64,000 nucleotides of DNA from Phialocephala subalpina. Lineage: Eukaryota; Ascomycota; Leotiomycetes; Helotiales; Mollisiaceae. Below, one piece after another: positions 9,824 through 21,185 of the stretch. The DNA lies in assembly GCA_900073065.1 (NCBI GenBank), contig FJOG01000004.1, forward strand, positions 1,315,450 through 1,379,449, read 5' to 3'. The position numbers and the translations under genes are program-made. Numbering within the stretch: the stretch's first letter is position 1; every line of letters begins with the position of its first letter. Below the pieces are notes generated by a model, which saw only the letters and a list, made by a program, of their open reading frames with translations, searched no databases and had not been told where the DNA came from.

Positions 9824-11052
9824 AAAAAAATACCAAATTTGCTAATGGCGAATGCTGCTCCGTCTATCTACTTCTCTTTTGTTCTGGCATGTGGTGGGCG
9901 GAAGTGGATGTGTATTGAACTCGTTGGAGGATGGGCCGAAAGGAGAGAAGGTTGAAGATAGAGGCTGTAAAATAGAAATCGTCAATTTTTCCTCCTTTAA
10001 TGCCTTGCTTTACTTCAAGGTCCTGCAGGTGATGGTATCCTGGCGCAACGTGAATGAACCGTACAGTGTTCATCCAGTATACATCACATGAAGCTAGCAG
10101 AAGCTAAACCTTTTCCATACCATGAAAGTCCCATGTACTTCCTAAATATGAGCAAGATGATTCTCTCTCATTCAAGGACTTGCGAGACGATCGTTAGGCC
10201 CGCCAGGCATCCTCGTCTGATTGAACGATGCGATGACTTTCTTCTTGCTAGCGTACCTTTGAGTCATCCCATCATAAAAACCTCCCTCTCCCTCCCTTTC
10301 CTTCTCCCCTCTTTTTCCTCCAAAAAAGATGTTTCGTTGAGCTGGACTCTAGCAGTGACTTTGGGGGAATGAAGGCCTCTCCATGTTGCTCTTTCGCCTT
10401 CCTGCAAAGGGTTTTGGGATCGTCATTTTCGCCCACGATATTGCATAGATTGGGCGACGGTCTGTGGGAGAGGCGTGCTTGTGAGTGTGGGGGGTCTGTG
10501 ATGAGATACGATGCGTATCTGAAGCAGCCAAGATTGACTAGGTGGTAAACTTGGCTGATTGGAGCTGTGGGTGGTGTGGGTTGTTAATTCTGAGATTTTG
10601 GGAGAGGAGTTGTGAATGTGTTATGTGAGGAGTTTGATGGGAAAGGAGGTAGGTCGATGGGAATCAATGTTTACCTGAATCATGGCACGCCTTGAATTGT
10701 TATTGGTTGCCAAAGAATCATCTCTTGAAATCACATGTTAATTTCAACGCGATTGTTTGTTCTATATCATTTCGTTCCAGCTGTCGTGCACTTTATGTAC
10801 AGCACGCACAAGAATCCTATGTAAGTATGGTATTGCAAACCCCAAGGCTGTATCAATAACATGTTGATATATGCAAATGCATAAGCCGTAACCGTGGTAT
10901 ATCCATCTCCCTCAACACCAGTAAAATCAGAACGTGTATGTGCAGAGAATCGAAGCAATGTAAAGACAAAAAGAGGACCCTCGAGGCACGAAGGGTGTAG
11001 CCTCTTGGACAAGAAGCGAAAGTAGATCAAGAGAACCAGTCCCTCATCTTCA
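9824..11052. other. Intergenic region, ATP1 to GH16 gene
   Basis: The two genes converge here. I find no further gene. A pyrimidine-rich tract lies at about 10285-10325. The rest looks like ordinary 3' flanking sequence. Confidence 0.5.
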
Positions 11053-12121
11053 TCAAGCCATGAACGAAACTCCCCTCTTTCCCGCCGCTGTCGTAGGTGC
11101 CTGATACACCTTAACAGAATTGATCAACCAATACGCCTCCGCGAACGCGCTGGGGTTTGCAGCAACATATCCAGCGCAGGTTGGTGCAAGTTTCGAGCAA
11201 GTCGCGCTCTCAGTCCAAACATTTCCAGCCCAGTCCCCGCAAAACGTGGTATCGAACACGATATTATGTTGCGTGAAATGCTGATCGATGTTACATCCTC
11301 CATTACTTCCAGAACCGAACGCAGACGTGGGAGTGCCCCATGTAGTAGGATCAGGAGAGCCGGAAGCGATATTTGCAGGAATCGCCGTTCGAGCAAAATT
11401 CCAGACTTTGATGGATGAGGAGGTCCATTCCATGGCGTAGACGCCTCCACCTTGAGCGTTGAATCCGGTGCCGTAGCCGGTGGTAGAAGTGGTTTGGAAG
11501 CCACAGCCATCGTTCCCGTTTCCTGCGTTGCAGTTTGTCCCTGTGAGGTTGGAGGTGGGGAGAGATCCGGTTGAGGTCATGGTGCAGCCGGACGAGGTGT
11601 GGAGGGTTACGGTGTTGGTAGTTGCGTCGTTAACGCCTTCGATAATATCGATTTCACCTTGTGTAGGCCTATATATCTTGTTAGTGTTGTGAAAAGTAAC
11701 TGATTGGGGAGGTAGGGGAATGAACTTACCAGTTTCCGCCAAATGTCCACAGGGAAGGCCAGACGCCACAAATTGAACCGGGCATGTGTGCAATGTCGGC
11801 GATGAAGAGGCCGTGGGTGTAGGCTTTGTTCGAGGTGACTCGGGTGGAACCTCGTCCCCCGGTGGGGTTTGTGCTTGTGTGGTCAACGCCGAGGAAGACG
11901 CCGCCATCTACATAGCCGGCGAGACCGCTGGAATTTGCTGTGATGGCCGAGGAGTAGGTAACGAAGCCGTGGGTGGGATCGGTAGAAGAGAAGAAGTTGA
12001 AGTCGGTGAAGAAGTTGCTCTTGTCGTAGGTGTCGACAATGGTGTAGGAAGCCGCATTTGCCAGACTTGCTGCGCAGATGATCGAGGCGCCGAGGCGCGT
12101 GAGGAGCTTTGAGGCACGCAT
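11053..12121 (-). CDS. Secreted GH16 endo-beta-1,3(4)-glucanase-like enzyme
   Basis: Glycoside hydrolase family 16 retaining endoglucanase, predicted to act on beta-1,3 or mixed-linked glucans of cell walls. Two exons (12121-11730 and 11668-11053) join across a 61-nt intron to 335 residues. Residues 1-23 form a signal peptide with a hydrophobic core and ANA cleavage site. The catalytic signature GEIDIIE gives nucleophile Glu136, Asp138 and acid/base Glu141, and the intron falls just before it (Trp131 is split by the junction). The WPSLW segment ahead of the intron and the Cys-rich C-terminal half fit fungal laminarinase-like members. There is no GPI signal and no carbohydrate-binding module. 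True substrate (laminarin, lichenan or own cell wall) is not decided by sequence. Confidence 0.92.
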
Positions 12122-13842
12122 CTTGGTGGATGGATGTTCTTTGTTTGTGGGTTTGCTTTGGAGCTTGAGGGTTTGTAGTTGCGGTTTATGTGAAGGTTTT
12201 TGTTTGTTCGAGGAATTCGCAGAAGGAAGGATTTGAGGGGTTTGAAAAGCTAGATATAGAAGGCTTTGGAAAGAGGACAAAGTGATTGTGTTGCCTTTGT
12301 TTAAATGAGGGTATTATGAATACTATTGTGGTGTCGCTGACTTGCACACGATAGTAAGTCACACACAAAGAAGTGAATATTTGAAAATGAACCGAAAGGA
12401 GTGACGGCTTTGGTCTGAACAAACAATACTACAGAGAAGAGACATCCAAAACGGGACAATGGGAAGGTCAAATACCCACGACCTCCTTTGTGCCATGTAC
12501 CATCTTAGACCATTTCTCGAGCTTGAGATGGACTCGGGGACAGTCAGTGCCCATGTTTCTTTGCATGGATCCAAGCTCTGGTGGCTCCACAAGTACCGTT
12601 ATTGTTGCGGGCTGTTGGCAGCATCGTACTCGTGGGGTTGAGGTTGAGGTCGAGGTGTCGCAAGGCGATCTGGAAACGAGAGGTGCAGAAGCACTGACAT
12701 CCCAAGACTAAACCTTAAGCGCACCGAACGGTCGGAGATATGTGCATCTGATCTTCATGAAAGGAGATGGACACTCGGCCAGTAGGGAGACCGTGTTCTG
12801 TTTAACCGTGATTCGAGAACTTGAGGTCGACCCGAGTGTTTTGAAGAGGAGATTATTCCTGGTGTTCGCGGTCATGATTTGCTGTCCGTGAGCGCCAAGC
12901 ATCTGGAGAAGCGAAGAACATTGGAAACAGAAACGAAACATTTCTCCTTCTCTGCACCACGACTCCACGTAAGCAACCAGAGCCCGATAGCGACATCCTG
13001 CAGCTTCGAAACTCGTGAAGATGAGCGCGCTGTTCTCACGTCCGAGAGGCTGTATCACTAGAGCCTTGCGGAGATGGCGAACAGGGCCGGGCCCCCCACA
13101 CCTCGACGACGACCCTTAAAACTCTTGATATCGAGCCCCTCCAGCAAGAACATCTGGGCCTTTGGACCTTTTGCACTGGAAGAGAAATCGGTTCTACGTG
13201 GCCAGAACGGCAAGTCGAATGTCTGCTTCGGTCTGGCGAAACGAGAAAGACCGACATCGTCGTGGCATATCTCCAAGAGGACTTGTGAGGAAGCTCTCTA
13301 GAACAACACATCTTCTTTGGTACCCGATCTTTTAGGTTTATGCATCCCGTTTCAGGGACCATCTCGAGCTTTTTTCACCGTTAGGCCCGAGATCCCAGAC
13401 TGTCCAACAGCGTGCCAGGAGAGCCACGGCTTCATCCAGATGATTCGAGATCGTTTTGCCAGTCCAAGATTCTGACAACGGCTCTGTGGAACGAAGAGGG
13501 GTATTCATGCCCTGCGATCAAGGTTGCGCTTGACAGACGCTCGTCGTCTAACGTGATGAGGACAAACGCGCCAAATAGGGACGAAACCTTCTTTACTATA
13601 TTGCACCTCATATGACCCTCGCTACCATATTTCTGCAGCTCTTCGTGGCATCTTCATGCCCAGAATGAACAACATCAAAGACGTAACTCATAACTTCACA
13701 AGTGACGGGGTGTTCACAGTCGGCCCTTACCAAATGACGTTGGGGTTTGCGAAATGAGTATCCGCGTGACCGATATGACCCTGTTCGCAAGTTGCACAAT
13801 TCAATTTCTGGCTCCACGACGAGAACTCGCTAGGAATGTGAG
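12122..13842. other. Intergenic region, GH16 gene to MITE
   Basis: I recognise no gene in 1.7 kb. Short protein-like stretches exist on both strands, for example around 13608-13817, but they are broken by stops and match nothing I know. A decayed gene is possible. Confidence 0.4.
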
Positions 13843-13962
13843 AGGAGCGCCTACACAGGCACCCTGACTTGCCTACGTGGGCACCCGTGCCTCTGTAAGC
13901 GTGGAACGTTTCAAACGAGGCCTTCTGATTGGCTCAAGAGCTCTTACACAGGCACCCCAATA
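13843..13962 (+). repeat. MITE left terminal inverted repeat
   Basis: About 120 bp, identical to the right repeat over the outer 72 bp. The inner part differs by a few changes and roughly eight additional bases near 13935. Confidence 0.9.
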
Positions 13963-14291
13963 TGCTAACGGCGCGTTAGCGAGAGCACTAAGTAGACCCA
14001 TAGCCATTTAATTAGACTTTTCTATAAGCACCTTTTAAACGAGTTTTATCTTTACTATTCTAAGTAAATATAATATATATTATAATTCATTATATAAAAG
14101 TGATTTTAATTAAATAAATTATAAAGATAAATTAAAATCTTTGAAATTAAATAATAATAATTCAAATTTTAAATTTCTTTAATATAATTAAAAAAGTTTA
14201 AATACCATAACTTTAATAGTGTTTTTCGATAGATTTTATTAAAGAGTATTAAAAGTTAAAATACCCACGTGCAAAGTGAGTGTTCCTCGCT

Positions 14292-14403
14292 TATTGGGGT
14301 GCCTGTGTAAAGAGCCAATCAGAAGGTCACGTTGAAACGTTCCACGCTTACAGAGGCACGGGTGCCCACGTAGGCAAGTCAGGGTGCCTGTGTAGGCGCT
14401 CCT
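14292..14403 (-). repeat. MITE right terminal inverted repeat
   Basis: 112 bp, the reverse complement of the left repeat, ending directly at the 9-bp target duplication. Confidence 0.9.
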
Positions 14404-14625
14404 GAATGTGAGATTCGTTCGGCAATCTGTGTCTCGAAAGCTTTAAATTTTTCCAAAGTTTGGACGAACTCTACTCTAATATTTGGTCACTTTGCTCTCT
14501 TGCACGTGATCTGCTTCAAGAAGTGTATCAGCAAAACCTTATTCATTGGTCATAATCTGTCATCTCGCATTCTATCGCACCTCTCTGTACGCATTCCCAA
14601 GAATGCCTAGAATGCAGAGGAAAAG

Positions 14626-16124
14626 ATGGAGAGAAAAGGACTTCGGAATAAAACAGGTTGCTTAGCTTGTATGTCACCCCTATACACCCCCCCTTTCCCC
14701 CTTACCGAGAAAGCAGCCTGAGCAAGCTTATTGACACACACCAGGCCGTCTACGGAAGAAGAAATGTGATGAAACGAAGCCCAGTTGTCTGTCCTGTAAT
14801 CGATCCTTTCTTATATGTCAATGGCCCAGTATGGAACATAAGGCTCAGGATCGACGGTTGCGAAAACCATCGACCTGTATCTCCCAAAATCGCGAAGGTA
14901 TGCGTCTACTCCTTAATACAGGGTAGCTTCCTAACTTATTGTGAAGAGATTAGCGTCCTCGATCATTCTATTGAGATCAAGTGGACGGAACCAGTTCTAC
15001 TGGCATTCTATACCAACTCCCTAGTACCACGCCTGATCCAACCGGGCTCGCGTGAACAATATCATGATCCAGGTCATATTTCATCGCTCATGCGAATGAG
15101 TGAGACAGTGAGATATGCTACTATGGCCTGCTCAGCTATGTCACTATGTGGAAACTTCAGCAAAGATCCGAATTGGAATCGTGGAATGAGACGTCAAGCG
15201 CTATCGTACCAGGCATCAGCTATCAAGAGCATCCAGGCTCAAATCAAGGCAGGAGTTGTGGACGGGACAGAAGATTGGTTGTTGCTCGCGGCTACCAAAC
15301 TCCATCTCACCGATGTATGCAGGACGTTTGAATTATCAACATTTTTGCTGACGAGATTCTAGACTTTGGATCACAATACTACGAACCCCATCGCACATAT
15401 GCAAAGCCTAATGATCTTGCTGAGATGCAGGCATATAGCAAGGCTACAACTACCAAAAGACTCTCCGCCACCCAAAGAATCGCTGATACAAGAACGTATA
15501 TGCTACGAAGCTGCACTGTGCCACGCCATCACTTTGATGCTCTTCGACCGGGACTTCGACATGATTGATCAGCCATGGTGGTTTGTGGTAGACGAGTACT
15601 TCCAAAGTACTCTACTGTCTACAGCATTCAGTGAAAAATGTTGGCCTATACTGGGCATGCCTTATGAACTTTTCCGGCTGGCGCTTCTTGCTCATAGCCT
15701 CAACAGACGATGCGCATTGTCCAGCAAGGATAAGGACACCGCTGTGGATGCTTTGGTCGAGTTAGAAATGTGGAATGGACACATTCCCCACATAGGGAAG
15801 TTCGCAGCTGGCTACACATGGCTCATCGCAACCACCGCCTTGCTGCGGCATGTTCTATCTCGCGGAGGTAACGATATGCCGGAGACCCCCAAAGAACCAA
15901 AGGTGGATATCCAGGACGTTGTCACCAACCTCGATGCTGGTGGATACTTTGTCCGCTTTCCATTGTGGCCCCTTGCGGTTCTATACCGAGTTACAGAGGT
16001 CCCTTCGGAAAGAGAAGTTTTGAAAGGCTTGATATCTAATGCGTTACGGAACGTCAGCTGTAGTGCATCCAGACCTCCTCCTCGGGAAGTAGTGAATTTG
16101 TATTTGATAGCACCAGGTCTGTGA
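14626..16124 (+). CDS. Zn(II)2Cys6 fungal transcription factor
   Basis: A fungal-specific regulator of 441 residues from four exons: 14626-14668, 14745-14897, 14947-15314 and 15363-16124. The binuclear zinc cluster is complete only after splicing intron 1: Cys12-x2-Cys15-x6-Cys22-x6-Cys29-x2-Cys32-x6-Cys39, with the basic RLRKKK run between the second and third cysteines. The rest is helical and resembles the shorter fungal transcription-factor domain type (conserved E-x-C-x-H-A-type helices around residues 225-250). It lies 630 bp upstream of, and on the same strand as, an amidase gene, which makes local regulation of that gene plausible but unproven. A Mutator-type MITE sits in its presumed promoter. 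The exact last exon is slightly uncertain, because other families of this type end with a longer tail. Confidence 0.85.
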
Positions 16125-16754
16125 TTTAAAGAGGAGAACGGTGGACTGGACGTACATTGGGTAGTGTCTTCGACAGCATTCCCGGGACCGTCGGATTACG
16201 TTGTCGGTGCAATGCAGATGGATCTTACAACACTTCTGCTTCATTTCTCCTGGTCAAAGTTCGCCCGAACCGATAATCTCAACCTATGTAACTTCGCGAC
16301 CCCTTTCCAGTCCCTTCATACAGATGCGGCCCCCGAACCCTCGATTTCTCCAATTCCTATCTTACAAATACACGAGCAAATCAGAATATCTGACCTAGAA
16401 ACTTCTTGGCTTGCATAACATGCCGGCGGGCAGTTCCCGCTCAGTAGCGTATCGCGCAAAGAATTCTGATTGGCTACCCCATCTTTGATTCTACTAGGCA
16501 CAACGTACCTAAACCTCGCATGCGCTATCTAGAGAGATGTTATCAGTCATCTTACATGCTATCTCGTCTTCAAGTTCCTCTTTAAAATCTATAAATCATC
16601 ATCTGTTTCCTGCTCTCGTTGTTTTTGAGGATCATTTCATTCGTCTTGGTTGTCCTAGAGATATCATCACACAAGTGTGACCTTCACTCCTCAACCCCTT
16701 GAATGCAAAAAATACAGAATTTATATCCTACATTCTTCATCTTCTGAGTTCATC
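16125..16754. other. Promoter region of the amidase gene
   Basis: Contains no gene I can support; a short open frame at 16164-16418 looks fortuitous. A C/T-rich segment at about 16560-16640 precedes the amidase start. Confidence 0.45.
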
Positions 16755-18900
16755 ATGGCCACAACAGAAACTCAAACCTGGCAATTAATAGCCAGCACCT
16801 ACCGCAACCAAACCACAGCCAAACTTCCCTCCGCCTGGCTAGTTCCCACTTCCATCACTTCTACCATCTCTGAAACTTCAAGCCAAAACGTGCTTGAGAT
16901 ACCAAGAACATGTGGGATTCTAACTGAGAAGGAACTTGAGATCACGGAGAAATATGATGCTGTTACGCTTGCTGGACTTTTGGCGAGGGGGGGTTTGAGT
17001 AGTGTGGAGGTGACGGAGGCTTTTTGTAAGAGGGCTGCTGTTGCGCAGCAGTTGGTGAGTTACTCCCTTCTGATTTTGAGTTTTGAGTATTAGAGAGGGG
17101 AGGAAAAAGGAATGGGAAAGAAGGCTGACTGAGAAACAGACCTGTTGCTTGACGGAGACGATGTTCGACGAAGGGCTTGAACGAGCAAAGTACTGCGACG
17201 ACTACCTCGCCAAAGAAGGCAAGACCCTAGGTCCCCTTCACGGTCTCCCCGTCTCTCTCAAGGTGAACTTTCTCCTCCTTTTTATTTGAATCATGAGAGT
17301 TGGCTAATGAGTCGGTAGGACTCCTTCAACGTGAAAGGAGTAAAGAGCACAATCGGTTTCGTATCCTTCATCGCCAATGAACCTTGCACCACAGAATCAG
17401 CAATTGTTTCTATCTTGCTGAGTTTAGGAGCTGTGCTCTATGTTAAAACCAACATCCCGCAAACACTCATGACAGCCGACTCCCAAAACTTCATCTTCGG
17501 ACGAACCCTCAACCCCAACTCCCTCCACCTGACAGCAGGCGGTTCCTCAGGCGGTGAAGGCGCCCTCGCAGCTCTCAAAGGCTCAATCCTAGGCGTAGGA
17601 ACCGACATCGCAGGCTCAATCCGTATCCCAGCCTACTGCAACGGCGTAACAGGATTCAAACCCTCAACCCGTCGGATCCCTTATGGAGGCCAAACCGGAC
17701 CTGGACGAGTCGGTTCCTGGGCACTTTTGGCGAGTGCTGGACCGCTGTGCAGGTAAGCCGACCTCCTCAGAGCAATATTTTCATTTCCCTTGTTCGGGCG
17801 TCCTAAAAGTCCCGAGGCTCCTGGGACATTCTGCTTTATTTAGTCTTTGAAGTGCTTGGAATATGAATACTGACACCGAGATCTTGGGAATGCAGGAGTG
17901 TTTCTGATGCGAAGCTCTTCTGCGAGAGCGTCCTTTCCAAAGACTGTTGGCAATTTGACGAAACAGCCATCTCAGCACCGTGGCGCTATCTCCAACCTCA
18001 GGGCAAGAGACTCAAACTCGGCTACATCCGAGAACTTGAAGGCTGGCCCCTCCTTCCTACCATCGCCAGGGTGTTCGATACAAGTTTGAAAGCTCTCACT
18101 AAGGCTGGACATCAAGTGGTGGATTTGAGTCCATTGTTGCCGAAAGATATCATGGTTGATGCTATGGTTGTTTCTTTCAAGATGTTTAGTCTTGATCCAA
18201 AGAAGACGCCTTGGCAAAACATCGCAAAGAGCGGAGAGCCACTGATTCCCAGCATCAACACCATCGTCGTCGATGGACTAGACAAATTCGTTCCGGATCT
18301 GGATTCGGTCTGGGAGATGAACGTTGCTGCAAAAGCTATCAAGGAGGCCGTCAGAGATGTTTGGGTGAAGGAAGGATTGTGAGTTTTTCTGCTTCTGTTT
18401 TTGAGGATGAGAGACGGTGAGGTGAGAGTGAGACTGACTGTGGATAGGGACGCCATCATGATGCCGGTTCATCAAAGCACGGCGCCGAAACACGACCATT
18501 ATGGAGCGCCGCCATATACCGTGTTCGCAAATTTTCTTGATGTAAGTCCCTCCCTATCCCCTCCATCTCTCCCCGGAGGCTAACAACGACAGTATCCCTC
18601 AGTCTCTCTCCCCTTCTTAAAAGCAAACAAGAAGCTCGACGAGCCGTACATCAGGAAAGATGTTACGTATACACCTACTTGTAAGTTCCCTCCCGTTCCC
18701 TTCACTTCTAGTATATGTTTTGAAGGCGAAGGTATGAAGAATATGAAGAATATGGAGAGAATAAAGCTGATAAAAGGACAGATGAGCCAGAAGCAATCGA
18801 AGGTGCACCAGGTGGATTCCAGATCTTGGGAAGGAACATGAGGGATGAGGAGTGTTTGGAGGTTGCAGGGGTTGTGGAGAGTATTTTGAGGGGTGTGTAG
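16755..18900 (+). CDS. Amidase-signature hydrolase (acetamidase / fatty acid amide hydrolase type)
   Basis: Hydrolyses a carboxamide by the Ser-cisSer-Lys mechanism. Seven exons (16755-17054, 17140-17262, 17319-17752, 17896-18378, 18448-18541, 18593-18680, 18782-18900) give 546 residues, the usual size for fungal general amidases. The triad is visible: Lys141 in PVSLKD, the cis-serine in GGSSGGE at residues 217-218, and nucleophile Ser241 in TDIAGSIRIP. The N-terminal helical part and C-terminal cap match fungal acetamidase-like proteins. No signal peptide or membrane anchor is seen, so it is probably cytosolic. The C6 regulator upstream on the same strand recalls nitrogen-source amidase loci, but the substrate (acetamide, aromatic or fatty amide) cannot be told. 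Confidence 0.93.
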
Positions 18901-19477
18901 GTGAGCTGTGTTGGGTTTGCTATTTTGAGTTGGAATTCTTTGGAGAGTTGGGAAGACTGCAAAAGTCCGGAAATAGATTTTGACAATTTTGGGATTTTGT
19001 AGATTTCAATGTTCCGGTTTCTCAAGGATCATTCAACATGGCAGAGAAGCGGGTTCAATCCTGGAAACCCAGTCTGGAAGTGAAACTCTTGATACGCAGG
19101 AGGGAGAATCTTGATATTGTCATCCTATGATACATAGGGGCAGGGCGTAGCATCAGTTGTAATTTTAGCCTTCATTCCCTCCCCTCTCTAACTCGTTGAA
19201 CTCCAGACATGAATGCAAGGATAGGCAACTTTTATACACACCCAAAAAGGAAACAACCAAAAAGGAGCACCACCTCCATAATTGCAAATCGAACCGAACT
19301 AGTTAGAAGAAAAAGAATACAACGCTAGCAAGGCCACAGGCTATGCTAATGTACCGGTCTATGCAACGCTGTGTCTGCCAATTTTGGTGGCTGACGAAAA
19401 AGGAAACTATCAAACATGAATAGAGGGTATCGCAGATACAAATTTAGAGCAAGAGGACAGAAACAGGAAGAGCAGGC
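18901..19477. other. Convergent intergenic region
   Basis: Lies between the 3' ends of the amidase and the mannosyltransferase gene. I see no gene. A GGTTCAATCC match at 19051-19060 has no partner box and is not a tRNA. Confidence 0.5.
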
Positions 19478-21185
19478 TCATATCCTGATCTTCTTCCCAG
19501 TGATCTTAAACCAGATAACAGCAATCAAATCCTCCTTGAATTTCTCCCACAACGTTCGGTTCAGGTAGTTGCTCAACTCCCTGAAGTTATACATCTCACC
19601 CCAGCAATCACGGCCCCATTCGCAGCCTGCCATGTTGACCACGAAATCGCGGTCGTGCTCGTTGTAATGGATGCGTGTATCATTGCCATTCTCTGAGCAG
19701 GCCCCTTCGGGAAAGCTGTTGATCTTTCGTTGCTCGATGAATGCTGTATGTGGTCGAATCCAAGGTTGGTTGATGTAGAGGAATTCAAGGGCATCCTGCT
19801 CTTTATGTTCCCACTCCATGTGCTTCTGCTCGTAGCCAACAGGGTCCCACCATACGTCTAGCAGGCGGTCGGTCCAGGCGCTGCGCTTGATGAAGAAAGA
19901 GCCTAGGTTGAAACCTGAGCAGTCTTGTGGGATTATGAGGTTGATGGAGCCGGCTTTGCCGTCTCCGACTGCACTACGAGCTTCCTCGTCAAGGTGCTCG
20001 GCTGGGAAAGGGTGGGTGATGTTTAGGGGGTTGTAGACGTTTATGTCGCGGTAGGTGTTTGCGTTGAGGTTGTTGAAGATGTGAGATTGGAGGGAATAGG
20101 ATGGTTCCATAACAAAGGTGTTCAGATCTAGCCACCAGAACCTGCAATTGTTAGCATTGTTGGGAGGAAAACCGCAGGGCGATCTTACCATTCCGCATCT
20201 GGGTATTTTCTCAGGCAGTTCCTGATTGTGTCCACCTTCTCCCAGCTCTCTCTCCATTCGTGTGCATATCGTTTCTTCGTGCTCATGTCGACGATTTCCA
20301 GATCGTATCCCCATTTGTTCGTGTACTTCTTCTTATTTCTCACACTGTCTCGCTCAATGGCCCATTCTCGAGGTCCTTTCCACTCCATAACTCCACCTCC
20401 TTGATTTGCTGCCAGTATTACGACAAACTTCTTCCCGCCTCCAATATGCTTCGCTCTGCGCCAGTAGTAATGTAGAGCTAGATATTGTGAGCAATTGCAC
20501 TGGCAGATCAGAGGGGAAACTTACGAGTCCAGTAGAATAGAAAATACATGGCCACCAGTGCGAGAACAATCAGATACCGTAATCTGAATTTCTGACCGAC
20601 CCTTTTGACAAGACTCCTCACTCTAGCCATTTTGCTACCGTCGCGGCCCATCCACCGTCCTCTTCCAAGCTTCTCTTTCTCAGCGTAGCTCTTATCGGAC
20701 CCAAGATTGAAATGTGGAAGACTATTTGAGATACTTCTATAATGTCGATTGAAGAAGCCGTTGTTCTGTGTCGAGAATGATGGGTAGCCATTGATCCCAT
20801 TGCTCTTGGCCTTTGCAGATTCCCAAGTCACTGAGCTTCCTCCATTTGCTCCTCCGAACGCAGGACTCGCTCGACCGCTGACATCTGCGTATGGACTGTT
20901 CAGGCCGGGACTGGCCCATCCACCTCCCGGCCTGGGAGATGGACTGCGCGACAAAGACATAGGTAGATCCGGCGTGTCAGGAATCGTCTCGAGTGTTTGC
21001 GCACTGTGTGCTGGGGACGAGTAGTTCGAGTTGCCCTGCCCAGTATGGATATTCAGATTCGATGGAGTATTGGATGTTGAAGACCGTCGCCGGTGATGGG
21101 TAAATGACCCGCCTATAGAAGAAGAAAATGCTGCGGTGGAGGGGTTTAAGGACGCCAGGTCGAAGGGCTGAGGACCAGATGGCAC
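19478..21185 (-). CDS. MNN10: GT34 alpha-1,6-mannosyltransferase, Mnn10-like
   Basis: A Golgi type II membrane glycosyltransferase of the galactosyl-transferase GMA12/MNN10 family, a component of the mannan polymerase complex that extends the alpha-1,6 backbone of N-glycans. Exons 21185-20525, 20477-20189 and 20141-19478 yield 537 residues. The first 200 or so residues are a Ser/Pro/Gly-rich cytosolic tail; a basic stretch precedes one membrane helix at about 205-222; the lumenal catalytic domain follows, with the WWLDLNTF nucleotide-sugar site split by intron 2 and a C-terminal half rich in conserved Trp and acidic residues (DVWWDP, EHKEQDAL). Mnn11 is the closest alternative; the long N-terminal tail is usual in filamentous fungal Mnn10 proteins. 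Confidence 0.88.

Larger units (their letters stand above)
13843..14403. mobile_element. 561-bp Mutator-type MITE
   Basis: The element is bounded by long terminal inverted repeats: 13843-13962 matches the reverse complement of 14292-14403, with the outer 72 bp identical. It is flanked by a perfect 9-bp direct repeat GAATGTGAG at 13834-13842 and 14404-14412. A 9-bp target duplication with long inverted repeats is the hallmark of Mutator-like (MULE) elements. The interior, about 14005-14262, is very A+T-rich and has no ORF, so it is non-autonomous. The motif ACACAGGCACCC occurs twice in each terminal repeat, and a GCTAAC/GTTAGC palindrome sits just inside the left one. It lies 213 bp upstream of the C6 regulator start. 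Confidence 0.93.

Noticed and set aside
13608..13817. Protein-like frames on both strands left of the MITE
   Set aside because: Broken by stops on either side and no family recognised, so not enough to call a pseudogene.
19051..19060. GGTTCAATCC, a possible tRNA B box
   Set aside because: No A box or cloverleaf can be drawn upstream.
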